The translations under genes were made by a program, and so were the position numbers. Of a DNA stretch of 64,000 nucleotides, positions 1 to 10,982 are shown one piece after another; the first letter of the stretch is position 1; each line of letters opens with the position of its first letter. This DNA is from Trema orientale (taxonomy: Eukaryota > Streptophyta > Magnoliopsida > Rosales > Cannabaceae). The DNA is taken from the NCBI GenBank assembly GCA_002914845.1, contig JXTC01000381.1:157976-221975 (forward strand), read 5' to 3'. The notes below the pieces were generated by a model, which made no database searches, was not told the origin of the DNA, and saw only the letters and a program-made list of their open reading frames with translations.

Positions 1-3000
1 GACTAGCAGTAAGGTAAAGAAGACTACCTATCATGCTTCTGTATAATGTTGGATCAACACTTACCCCTCCTTCATCTTTTGTCAACTTCAGCGTTGTGCT
101 CATGGGGGTACGAAATTACTTGGCTTTTTCAAGACCAAACTTGGAAACAAGGTTCTTGGCATACTTGGCTTGAGAAATGAAAATGCCATCCTCAAGCTGT
201 TTTACCTGCAAACCTAAAAAATATGTGAGCTCTCCAACCATGCTCATCTCGAATTCTTTCTTCATTTGATTGACAAATTCCTGCACTTTAGAGTTAGAAG
301 TAGAGCCAAACACTATATCATCTACATAAATCTGAGCAATAATAATTTCAGAGTCAAAGTGTTTGATAAAAAGTGTTTTGTCTACTCCCCCTCTCTTGTA
401 ACCCCTTTCAATCAAGAAAATTGTCAATCTCTCATACCATGCCCTAGGAGCTTGTTTTAACCCATATAGTGCCTTTTTTAATTTGAAAACATGATTAGGC
501 AAATGTGGATCTTCAAATCCTTTGGTTTGTTCAAAATAGACTTCTTCATTCAAAATACCATTCAGAAAAGCACTTTTAACATCCATTTGGTATAATTTGA
601 AACCTTTGATACAAGCTATTGAAAGAAGTAACCTGATAGACTCTAATCTAGCCACTGGAGCAAATGTTTCATCAAAGTCAATGCCCTCAATTTGAGTATA
701 TCCCTGGGCAACCAATCTTGCTTTATTTCTCACAACATTACCAAATTCATCAGACTTATTTTTAAAAATCCATTTGGTACCAATGACATTTGTATGATTA
801 GGTCTAGAAACAAGAGTCCAAACATCATTACGAGAGAATTGTTCTAACTCTTCTTGCATAGCCTTTACCCAGAACTCATCGAGTAGAGCCTCTTTGACAT
901 TCTTAGGCTCAACCATAGAAACAAAGCAAACATATTGAGCAAGATTTACATACCTTTTCCTTGTGACCATGGTATCATCAAGCTTACCAAGAATGAGATC
1001 TGTTGGGTGATTTTTCTTTATTCTGGAGGATGGTTCTTTTCTGGAAAGATTTTCAAGAGACTCACCATCCTTCATGGATAATTCAGGAATTTCCGAATTG
1101 GACGAAACTACCTGCGGCTCTGTTGTTGTAACATCAGGTTTCTCAGTAGATTTTGTTGTTGCAACAACTGGTTCCGTTGACTCAACAGTTTCATCAGTAA
1201 AACTGTTTATAATTTCTTCTTTTGAAAATTCAGAAAAATCACTACAATCATCAACAACCACATTAGCAGATTCCATAATAGTTTGGCTTCTCATGTTATA
1301 CACACGATATGCCCTACTATTATTGGAGTAACCAAGAAAAACACCAATGTCACTTTTTGCATCAAATTTACCCAAATGTTCACGATCATTCAAAATATAA
1401 CATGTGCTACCAAAAACATGAAAATAACTTACATTGGGTTTCTTTCCTTTCCAGATCTCATATGGTGTCATTTTTGTACTTGGTCTCAAATAAACACGAT
1501 TTATGGTATGACATGCCGTGTTTATAGCTTCGGCCCACAACTTCTTTGGTAATTTCTTGCTATTGAGCATCACACGGGCCATTTCCTGCAAGGTACGATT
1601 TTTTCTTTCCACAACACCATTTTGTTGTGGTGTTTTAGGAGCAGAAAACTCATGAGCAATACCATGATCATCACAAAATTTAATAAAAACAGAATTTTCA
1701 AATTCTTTTCCATGATCACTTTTTATTCTCACTATCTTGCCAATATTACAATTTTTCTCATTTCTCAGTTTCAAACACAGACTCTTGAAAGCATCAAAAG
1801 TATCAGATTTTTCTCTCAAAAACGCAACTCAGGTAAACCTAGAAAAATCATCAACACAAACAAAAATGTAATATTTACCTGCCACACTTGCTGTTTGCAT
1901 AGGACCCATCAGATCCATATGTAACAATTCCAATACCTTTGATGTTGAAATCTGTTGAATACCTTGTGTGTGGATTTCTGTTGCTTTCCATATTGACAAG
2001 GTCCACACACTTCAGAAGATTTTTTACCAAGTGATGGTAAACCACGAACAGCACCAATACTTTCCAGTTTTCTTAGTGCTTTAAAATTCAAGTGACCAAG
2101 TCTTTCATGCCACAAATCAGAATTTTCCAAAGAGGTTTTGTGACATGTGTGTGTGCTAGGAGAAATGGTGTAACAATTATCCAAAGATCTGAAACCTTCC
2201 AACACACACTTACCTGAAATATCCAAGACTTGACACCTCTCATTAGTGAATTGCACATTCAAATTTAAGTCACACAATTGACTTATGCTAATCAAATTAG
2301 CCTTCAGATCTTCTACGTACATCACCCTCTTCAATTTCGGAAAACCATCAATGTTGAGAGTTCCAATGCCGAGAACTCTCCCCCTCACACCATCACCAAA
2401 TGTTACCATACCTTCAGTAACAACCTTATAGTTTGTCAGGATGGACTTATCACCTGTCATATGCCTGGAATAGCCACTATCAAAATACCACAGGTTAGTA
2501 GCACCAGTGTTTAGACAAGTAAAAGAGATAAAACAATTAAGATCAGACTTTCTTACCCATATCTTTCTGGAATTATTTTTCAAATCAATTTTCGGTTTTG
2601 GAATTTTTCTTTGAGGAGAATCCAAAAATGACTTTTTAAAATAATTATTTTCCAGAAAACTCATCATAGTAAAGCATCTAGGTCGAATATGACCTTTAAC
2701 ACCACAAAAATGACAAATGGGTATGAATCTCTTACCTTTGCTTGTTATGAACAAATCTGTTGTTGCAACTGATTTGCTGTATTTACCTGCTTGTGGTACA
2801 AAACCAAGACCACTTCTGAATGTTGAAGAAGATCCTGTTGTTGCAACAACTGATGTGCTGACGGGTGCTGAAACTTTCTTTGAGCCTGTTGTTACAACAA
2901 CAAGTGTTCTGGCAGAAGCAGTAACCGATTCTTTCACAAAAACAGTTTTTGTTCCTGAATACTCACCTTTAAACCCAAGTCCAGTAACATCACCAGAAAT

Positions 3001-4459
3001 TTTACTAGAAGACAAAATATGATCTAATTGAGATGAACCAGAATTAAGCATTTTAAGAGATTTTATTGTTCTTTCAAGTTCCATAGAAACCTTTTTAAAT
3101 CTTTTTTCTTTTTCATCAACAATTAATTCTAATTCTTGAATTCTTTTAAATGAATTTTCTTTAAATTCAACCAAAAGAGAATGGTTTTTACCAGACCACG
3201 ATTCTCAGCACAAACACGTTCCCATTGAGCATACAAATTTTTGTATGCTTCACCAAGTGAATCTTCATCAATTTCCGACTCAGATTCGGATTCAACCAAA
3301 GGCAATTCTTTGTCATCAATTTCCGAGATAGTATAACAAACAACTGATTTTTTCTGCACATGACAAAGATTACTAGGAAAAGATGAACTAACAAAAGCAA
3401 CATGATTACTTACATTGTTGTCACATTCTTGGCTGCCTTCAGATTCTTCATCACTCCAAGTTGATGCGAAGGATTTAGGCTTCTTTTTCAAAGTGTTTGC
3501 ACATTCAGATTGTATGTGCCCAAATCCTTGACATTCTCTGCACTGCACACCTTTCTTGTTAGAAGAATCAAAAGATTTAGAGGAGGTCTTACCTGATTTG
3601 GATGAGGATGAAACAGATCCAGAGTTCTTGCCTACTTTTCTTAAGAATTTTTTAAAATTTTTTGTAAGTAGAGCAAGTTCATCACCATCTTCTTCATCAT
3701 TAGACACTTCAGCATTTTCTTGTGAGGATTTGAAAGCAATGGATTTTTCTTTCTTTCTTACCGTTATATTCATTTCAAATGCTCGAAGAGAACTCATCAA
3801 ATCTTCAACCTTCATGATGTCAAGATTTTTGCTTTCTTCAATTGCAACAATCTTGGGTTGGAAACAATCAGGAAGAGATCTAACAATTTTTCTCACTATA
3901 ACAACTTCAGGAATCTTTTCACCAAGAGCAAACGATTCATTAGCAATATCACACAATTTTGTATAAAATTGTGACAAAGATTCATTTTCTTCCATACGTA
4001 TTTGCTCAAATCTAGTTGTAAGAGATGTGAGTTTATTACGTTTTACATCACCTGAACCTTCAAAATGAGTTTGAAAGATTTTCCACGCCTCCTTGGCAGT
4101 TTCACACGAAGATATCAACTTGATTTGCTCTATATCACACCCATTGAAAATGGCATGAAGAGCTTTGGTGTTGTAACTTGCCAGCAGATCATCTTGAGAT
4201 GACCAATCAATTTCTGATTTCAAGGAAGTTGTTCCATCATCAGCCCTGACAACAGGAGGAGACCAACCCGTAAGAATAGATCTCCAGGCTTTAATATAGA
4301 GTGCTCGGATGAATGCTCTCATCCTGGTCTTCCAATAAGGATAGTTGGTCCCATCTAGCAACGGTGGACGAGAAATTGATCCTCCTTCATTTAGAAGAGA
4401 CATACTAACAGAAAACAGATCAGAAAATCCCAAAATCTCACTAATATTTAAGTGACTCT

Positions 4460-4473
4460 GCTCTGATACCAAT
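4460..4473 (-). other. copia primer-binding site (initiator tRNA-Met type)
   Basis: The minus strand reads TTGGTATCAGAGC, the sequence complementary to the 3' end of initiator methionine tRNA that most plant copia elements use to prime minus-strand DNA. It lies just inside the 5' LTR, which fixes the element's orientation. Confidence 0.85.
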
Positions 4474-4487
4474 TGAAAGATCTGCTT

Positions 4488-5468
4488 TGTTAGATATTAC
4501 CAAATAATTAATTAATTGATTAAATTAATAATTAATTAACTATGTTGTAACATGCGGATAAACTATGTTGCAACAACGAGTGCATATGTTGCAACAACGA
4601 GTGCATATGTTGCAACAGAACATAAAAAGTAGAAATGAACACAAGACGTTTTTAACGTGGTTCGGACCTCTCCTACTCCACGGGGCCATGCCCAGAGATT
4701 AAACAAATTAGTAAAGTATAAGAATTACAAACACCAATTGACTGACACAACAAAAGACTCCCTCTTTTCAATTGCCGCAATGTGTTGTAACAACTCCACT
4801 AATCTTGTTTAGCGAGCTCCCCTCGTCTTGTTGATCCTTCACACGTGAACTCCCTTCACTGGTCCGGATCTGCCTTCTCCCGAAGACGTGATGGTCTTCC
4901 TCCCGAAGAACAAGATGCACTCAAACAAAGTACCTAGAAAACCTAAAGCTCTCTAAGTCACACAATGGCAATAGAACACACTCTATGCCTTACAAATAAA
5001 AAGCTCTCTCTAAGTATATTTTTCTCAATGAAGTGCATGAATGATTTCTTAGAGTAGAAGAGCTTTTATAGGTGAATTCCAGCCCCCTTGGTCGTCCATT
5101 GTAGTGTGAATAGGCTGAAATCAAATAAGGAAAGAATTAATGACAAAATCAAAATCTTTCCATAAAAGTTGTAATCTGCCAGAAAGTTGTTGCAACAACA
5201 TTTCTGAACAATTACAAGGAAAACGTCCAGATTCATGATTGCTCCTTTGATTCGGTTTGGACAAGTTTTGCACAGCTGGAAAAACTTCATTTAACCTGTC
5301 AAAGATTGATAATTAACCTGGAAAATCATATCTTAATCAATATCAATCAAAAGCTAAGATTTAAGAAAATTAATNCAACAACAGACTTGTTGTAACAACA
5401 TCTTCCTTTTTATCAACTTGAGTTCTCAAAACTTAGCCATTTAGAATGCCAAACTTTTGGACCTAACA
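4488..5468 (-). repeat. 5' LTR of the copia element (981 bp)
   Basis: Read on the minus strand, the repeat begins TGTTAGGTCC (at 5468) and ends ATCTAACA (at 4488), the usual TG...CA limits. The right edge abuts unrelated AT-rich DNA. The left edge is followed within about 15 bases by the primer-binding site. It contains a short tandem array of the palindrome TGTTGCAACA (4541-4616) and further copies near 4785, 5187 and 5393. One undetermined base lies at 5375. The partner LTR is outside the window, so the target duplication cannot be checked. Confidence 0.85.
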
Positions 5469-7690
5469 ATACGGTTTTTTATACAAAAGATTTAAAAATT
5501 ACGACCAATGGAGAGAAAAACGAAAAAATACGGCTTCTAGTGTAAAAAGTATAAAAAATACGGCTAGATAAAAAGTTTGATACGACCTGATGGCTACAAG
5601 TAAAAAATATTTGAGAAAGCGCGTGGGTCAAGCATCAATGATGCTGATGTTAGGGTTGACACTTAATGAATTTTTCATTTTTTTTCTTTTTTTTTAAATT
5701 AATCATTACTTTACTTTTAATATCATTTGCAAAATTTTGAATTTTCACTCAAGTTTTTTTTTTTTTCATTTATTCTTGTGTGATTTTTTTTTTTTGGCAT
5801 ATTAGAAATTCTACATTTTTAATTGTAATACCACTCATTATATGCCTACATTTTAAAGTGAAATATGTCAAATTTTTTTAATTAAATAAATACCTAAGCA
5901 ATAAATAAAAAAAATAGCTCTTAGTTAAAATAGGTAACATGATAATTTTTTTAAATAAAATAGTAACTAAGTATTTTCTTTTTGCAAGAAAACAAAAAAA
6001 TATTAACTCTCGATAAAGTAGGTAACACAATAACATACATATAGTAACCTTCTACTTTTTGGTTTTGTTTTAATTATTTTTTATTCTATTAATACTCATT
6101 TCTGTTTGTTGGATACCATTAGTAACATAACTCTTCCCCAATTTACTAGATACTGAGCTAACTTGAATAGATACCTATGGTATTTTTTTTTTAAATTTAG
6201 TAGGATACTATAAATAACCTAGTGATATACCTGTGGTATCCTCTTGGATACTAAGGTAACATTAAACAAAAAAACCAAAACAAAACTCTTGAATAAAATA
6301 AGTAACACGATAAGATACTTATAGTAACCTCACAGTTTTAGTATTTGTTTTTGATTCTTTATTATTTTTTTATTTTATTCAACACCCTTCTTGTTTATTA
6401 GTTACCATTAGTTCTTGGTATGATTTTTCCCCCCAATATATTGGATATCAAGATAACCAAGTTGTTTACTTACGGTATCTATTTTGCTTCTTCTTTTTTT
6501 TTTCTTTTTTTAGTTTACTTGGATACTATAAGTAACCTAGTACTATATTTATGGTATCCTCTCCAGATACCTAAGTAATTTGATTAGATACGTATGGTAA
6601 CATTTCATTCTCTTCTTTTCTTATTTTTTTTTTCCAATTTGTATGGATATCTTACATAACCTGGTTGGATACCTATGGTAATATTTCCTTCTTTTCTTTT
6701 TCTGTTTTTTCCCCTAATGCACCTAGATACCTTAAGTAACATAGTAAGATACCAATGGTAATATACTTTTTTATTTTAAGAAAATGATTCTAGTCCTATT
6801 AACCATCTTTCCTCATATAAAATAAGTAACCGAGTAGGATACTTATGGTAATATTTTTTTCTTCTTTATTATTTTTTTTTTCAACTTATCTAGATATTAT
6901 AAGTAATCCAATAGTATAAGTGTGGTATTTTTTCCCTAACTTATTCGGATACCAAGGGTATCTAGATTGGATATATTTATGGTAAGACAATTTTTTTGTA
7001 AATGAAAAATTTACCATTATAGGTAATATTATATAAAGTTATTTATAGTTTTCATATAAGGTTATTTATAATTTTTATCTTTTTTTTCCTTGCAATTAGG
7101 AATGTCTAACTCTCTTTCTAATTTTCTGATTACTATAAGTAACATAAGAAGATACTTATAACCATTTAATTTTGATAAAAGCTTTTTTAATAAATAAAAA
7201 GGAAATAAAATATTTTAGAATATTTTAAGATGAAAAAAAAAATTGAATATTTAAATAAGAAAAAGAAAGCCAAGAAAAAAATATTTATATATGTGTAAAT
7301 AAAAGTAGCCAACCAAAAAAAAAGAAAAATAAAAAAATGCCAACTAAATAAACTAATAAACAAAGAACATAAAGAACTTAAAATTGCTTTAGAATAAAAA
7401 ATTTAATTAGAAACAAAAGAAAAAGGATAAAAAAATGGTTAAAAGAAAAAATAATAAAAAATACTAAAAGCTTTTAAAAATATAAAATTTTGGAAAAAAA
7501 AAAGTAAATACATGTGACAGCATGTTAGGCATGCTGACGCTCTTCAGCCTTCAGTATGTTTCAATATATTAAAAAAACTGAGGCATTGACGCCTGTACAA
7601 TAATCGTAAAAGACAAAAAAAATTTTGTAAAGTTCGTATAATTTAAAAATTTCCGCCGTGCCACCGTAAAAAATAAAACAATTATCAAAA
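5469..7690. repeat. 2.2 kb AT-rich degenerate repeat block, possible long foldback element
   Basis: No gene is visible. The interior (about 5.9-7.15 kb) is a degenerate array of the words GGATACCTATGGTA, AGTAACCTAG and GATACTATAAGTAAC, separated by T-rich spacers. There is higher-order structure: a unit of about 285 bp starting near 6012 recurs near 6298, with shorter units after it. The ends look imperfectly inverted: the left has ATACGG, TTTAAAAATTACGA and AGCATCAATGATGCTGATGTTA, and the right, read on the other strand, has TTTACGGTGG, TTTTTAAATTATACGA and AGCGTCAGCATGCCTAACATG. This suggests one large non-autonomous foldback transposon into which the copia element inserted at the left. The inverted ends are degenerate, so this is tentative. 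Confidence 0.5.
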
Positions 7691-7699
7691 AGTAGTAAC

Positions 7700-8510
7700 C
7701 CACCTAATTTTCTCTGATAACAATAGAAAATCCTTGTTTTAAATGATAGGTTAATCGAATTTTACTCTTGATGAATAACTGAAATTTAATTTAGTCCCAG
7801 ACTTTCATAATGTCCCTATTTCAGGACCTCAATTATGGATTTGTATATATTTTATGTTATGAACTTTCAGATGTCTAATTTACTATCACCATTTGTTTTT
7901 TGTCTTAGTTTTTGCCCATGGTAGGATTCATCCCCAAAAAAAAAAAAAAAAAAAGCAGCAAATTTTGTAGCCATTTTTGGTTTTATGAGAATAATGCCCA
8001 TTAAGAGCAAGGGTGGTAACTTCCCTTTTCAAAAGCTATAAAAGAAGACCTCCTCCTCCTCATTCAACATATCAAAAAATGAGAGCCTTCCTCTTCTTTC
8101 TGGTTCTTCCCGCTGCCTAGAGTTTTCAGTCTCTAGCTATAGTTATTTGACTGTCTAGGAATTTCATAGCTAGAATTCTTTGTGTGTTGGAGTTCGTAGC
8201 AATCCGGTTTATAGAATGTAAATGTTGGTGCTTCACTTGCTACTCTTGCCATTGTATCTTGGGAAACTGACACTTGCAATTCCTTAACCATTCTACTGGA
8301 GGGAGCGAATCAGTTTTAAGGACACCGTGTATCACATAAGCTTCGACTATTAATGTAGTTACTATTTTTATAAGATACTTCATTTTCTATGGACGAATCA
8401 AGTTTCATACCAAGCATATTGGAGTAAACTTTTAGTAATTTTAAATTTTGTTTTAAAGTTTATTATAAACATTTGTTAAATTATTTTATAACATTATATA
8501 TTGTGTGTTA
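7700..8510 (+). other. non-coding, possible worn LTR fragment
   Basis: No open gene. A TATA-like GCTATAAAAGAAG at about 8034-8046 is followed by a C/T-rich leader and then, near 8298-8332, by a segment resembling the R-U5 part of plant LTRs (GGGAGCGAATCAG, then GGACACCGTG). No primer-binding site and no partner repeat were found, so this is at best a remnant. An A-rich run lies at 7937-7954. Confidence 0.3.
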
Positions 8511-8512
8511 TT

Positions 8513-8932
8513 ATTTGAGGGTCCAACGTACCTCAAGCTTGTATCCTGACATCAACTCGACACGCTGAAGAAGAATTGTTCTCGACTGATGATCGATTCT
8601 TCTTCTCTGCTACGTGCTTCTCCTTCAGGGATAAGATCTCGGTGCCTCGAACACGAACCTCCTCGTAGTCCAATTCTAGATCGAATTATTAGTCTACGAT
8701 AGTCGAAGCAAAACTTACAGCGCAAGAAACGATGATCCGACAAAACTCGGCACCACGATTTTGGTAGAACTTCCTCAGGTTCTGGCACTCCAGCTCAAAG
8801 AGCAAAACACGACAGAAGCCAGGTCATAGAACTGGTACTTGAGGCAGAAGCATATTGCACTTCCTCTATACTCGAACACAGTGAGCTAAGCTATCAAAAT
8901 GTAATTGGAAGCTAACTCTATGATTTTGGAAT
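8513..8932 (-). pseudogene. truncated BAHD acyltransferase pseudogene, internal deletion
   Basis: This is a diverged partial copy of the intact BAHD gene at 14436-15767, in the same orientation. About 8513-8550 matches the parent's 3' coding end (14507-14550, GAGGGTCCAACGTA). The sequence then jumps to parent positions of about 15008-15375, covering the central region with the HxxxD catalytic motif. Roughly 450 bp of the parent, including the DFGWG motif, is missing. Many CpG sites of the parent are TpG or CpA here, which fits long decay under cytosine methylation. There are stops and shifts in all frames, so no product is expected. It sits directly beside the 5' LTR of the copia element at 8984. 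Confidence 0.88.
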
Positions 8933-8983
8933 GGCCTTTATACTGCAATGGGCATTACATTCCAAAGTCCATTCCATCTAACT

Positions 8984-9679
8984 TGTTGAATAATGGATCA
9001 AAATTATTAATTATTGATGTGGTGTGGAGTAGTTAGAAAGCTAATAGAGAAATGATGGCCAACTTAGCAAAACATGTTAGGTGGAAGCATGTTATGATGG
9101 TATCTTGTTTCAATATATCACAAATAATTAAAGGTGAACATTTTGAATGGCCAAAAGAAAAAGTATTCCATGTGGTATTTTGGGGCTGTTATATAGGTGG
9201 CTTTCCAACCAAAAAGATGAGCTCTCATTCACCAATAAATACAATACTATTCTTATCATTTAAACTATCCAAGAAGTAAGCTTCTTCCTTTGAGCAATTC
9301 TTTAGTGTCTTTAAGAGCTTTCTTATAAATTCTCTTTGTGGTTTATAGCAAAGAATAATATAGAGAGAAGTGAGTGAAGGAAATACTTGGATAGTTATGT
9401 TGTAAAAGCTTGGGTGAGAGAGAATTCTTTGCATGTAAAAGAATCTCTTGGGTCAATTTGGATTGAGTGGTAAATTCTATGTGATTGCAATAATTTTTCT
9501 CATAATAAATTTAGTTTTTGACAACCGATGGTTTTTCTCTTGTTATTAGAATTCTCCACGTAAATCTTTGTATTATTCTCTACTTTTTTTTACTGTTGAT
9601 ATTTCTGTAAAGGAAGATTCAAGGAGGAAATTTTAGAATATTCTCATAATTAATTTTGTGAGGCGTACAATTCTCAATA
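8984..9679 (+). repeat. 5' LTR of the shortened copia element
   Basis: Begins TGTTGAATAATGG and ends just before the primer-binding site; its closing bases are worn compared with the 3' LTR end CCCAACA. It matches 10983-11025 plus 12524-13162 along its whole length, including GAACATTTTGAATGGCCAAA (9132) and the TCTCTTGTTATT segment near 9536. Open frames inside it are not genes. Confidence 0.88.
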
Positions 9680-10982
9680 AGTGGTATCAGAGCCAGATTC
9701 CTTTTGGTGCGGTGGAGCTTTGGTGTGTCAAGCAAAAACTACAAAAACAGAAATATCAGCAGTTAAGTTTGAGAAGTTTGATGGGAGAATTAACTTGAAC
9801 TTATAGAAAGGTCAAGTTAAAGATTTGCTGATCCAATCTAGATTGCACAAGGCTTTGAAAGGTAAACCAACCACTGTTGCCAGCAAAGACTCAAAAAAAT
9901 TTAGTAGTACTGGAGATTCTAAATCTAGTATGAGTAACAAAGATTGGAAAGAATTAGATTTGAAAGCTGTAAGCGCAATAAGGCTGTCTCTAGCCAAGAA
10001 CATCCTTGCAAATCTATACGAGGAATAACAACGGCCAAACAGTTGTGAGAAAAGCTTAAAGAATTATATTAAGCAAATAGCATCTCAAATTGTGTGTACT
10101 TGAAGGAACAATTTTATGCATTGTGTATGTAATAAGGCACAAAAATCTCAGATTATCTTAGTATTCTCAATAGAATCGTCTCTGAATTAGAACCCATTAA
10201 AGTTACCATTGAAGATATGGATAAAGCTTTATGACTCATATTGTCTCTTCTGTCTTCTTATGAGCAAATGAAGCCTATCTTGCTGTATGGGAAAAAAAAA
10301 GTATTCTTTTCAAAGGTCACCAGCAAATTCTTTTTTGAAGAAAAAAGGCTGAGTGGTGAAAGATATTTTCACCTAAAAAATTCACTCTTATTGCTAAAAG
10401 TCAGAAGAAGAAAAAGAACTCCTCAAAAAGAGTCTACTGGGCTGTGGACAATCTGGGCACATTAGAAAGATTGTCAAAAAAGTGAAGCGAGTTCAGCTAG
10501 AAGCTCTAATTCTAGTGATGCTGCTAATATTATCTTCTATGGTGGAGACGATGATCCTGTCCTTTAATTAGGATATGAACATCCTCATGGCGTGTCGCTG
10601 ATCTCTAAAGATACCATAAAAAAGGATGTGTCATTATTAATGGCGGGTTTAGTGTCCACTAAATTGCATACAGGTATTAGTTGGCATCGATGCAAGGTGT
10701 AGTAGAATTATGTCGATAGCTGAAGAACTTCCGGGGTAAGCCAGCATGGAAGTTGCATCATAATTTTCAGTGAGGTTGTTCGACATGTGCCAAGCATAAA
10801 TTCTTAGAATTTGTGAATTCTAAATATATGTACTCTTTGTGGTGGAGTGTGTTGACTCTCTAATTTAAGAATTGCAGTTGTGGGTAAAAAGATAAAGTGT
10901 TGAAATTCTCTATCTAATAAGCATGATTAAGAGCAGTAGAAAAGATAGACATATAATTTTTATTTTTGATCAAGATAGAGAT

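Larger units (their letters stand above)
1..5468 (-). mobile_element. Ty1/copia LTR retrotransposon, 5' part, truncated by window edge
   Basis: A fossil or recently active copia element read on the minus strand, so its 5' LTR is on the right and its 3' end lies beyond position 1. From right to left the parts are: LTR; primer-binding site; gag (about 3.1-4.45 kb, with a CCHC knuckle of the form CRECQGFGHIQSEC); a second knuckle-like CHFCGVKGHIRPRC and the aspartic protease motif (FDSG) at about 2.4-2.75 kb; the GAG-pre-integrase HHCC region near 2.0-2.15 kb; the integrase core (about 1.3-1.9 kb); and reverse transcriptase with YVDDIVFG near 0.3-1.0 kb. The order integrase before RT is diagnostic of copia. 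Long stretches are still readable. It is broken, with about two or three breaks in the visible part. Age cannot be estimated because only one LTR is present. Confidence 0.95.

Noticed and set aside
9052-9279. A 75-codon plus-strand frame and its counterpart at 12594-12836
   Set aside because: Both lie inside the paired LTRs of the copia element and correspond to each other as LTR sequence, not as a gene.
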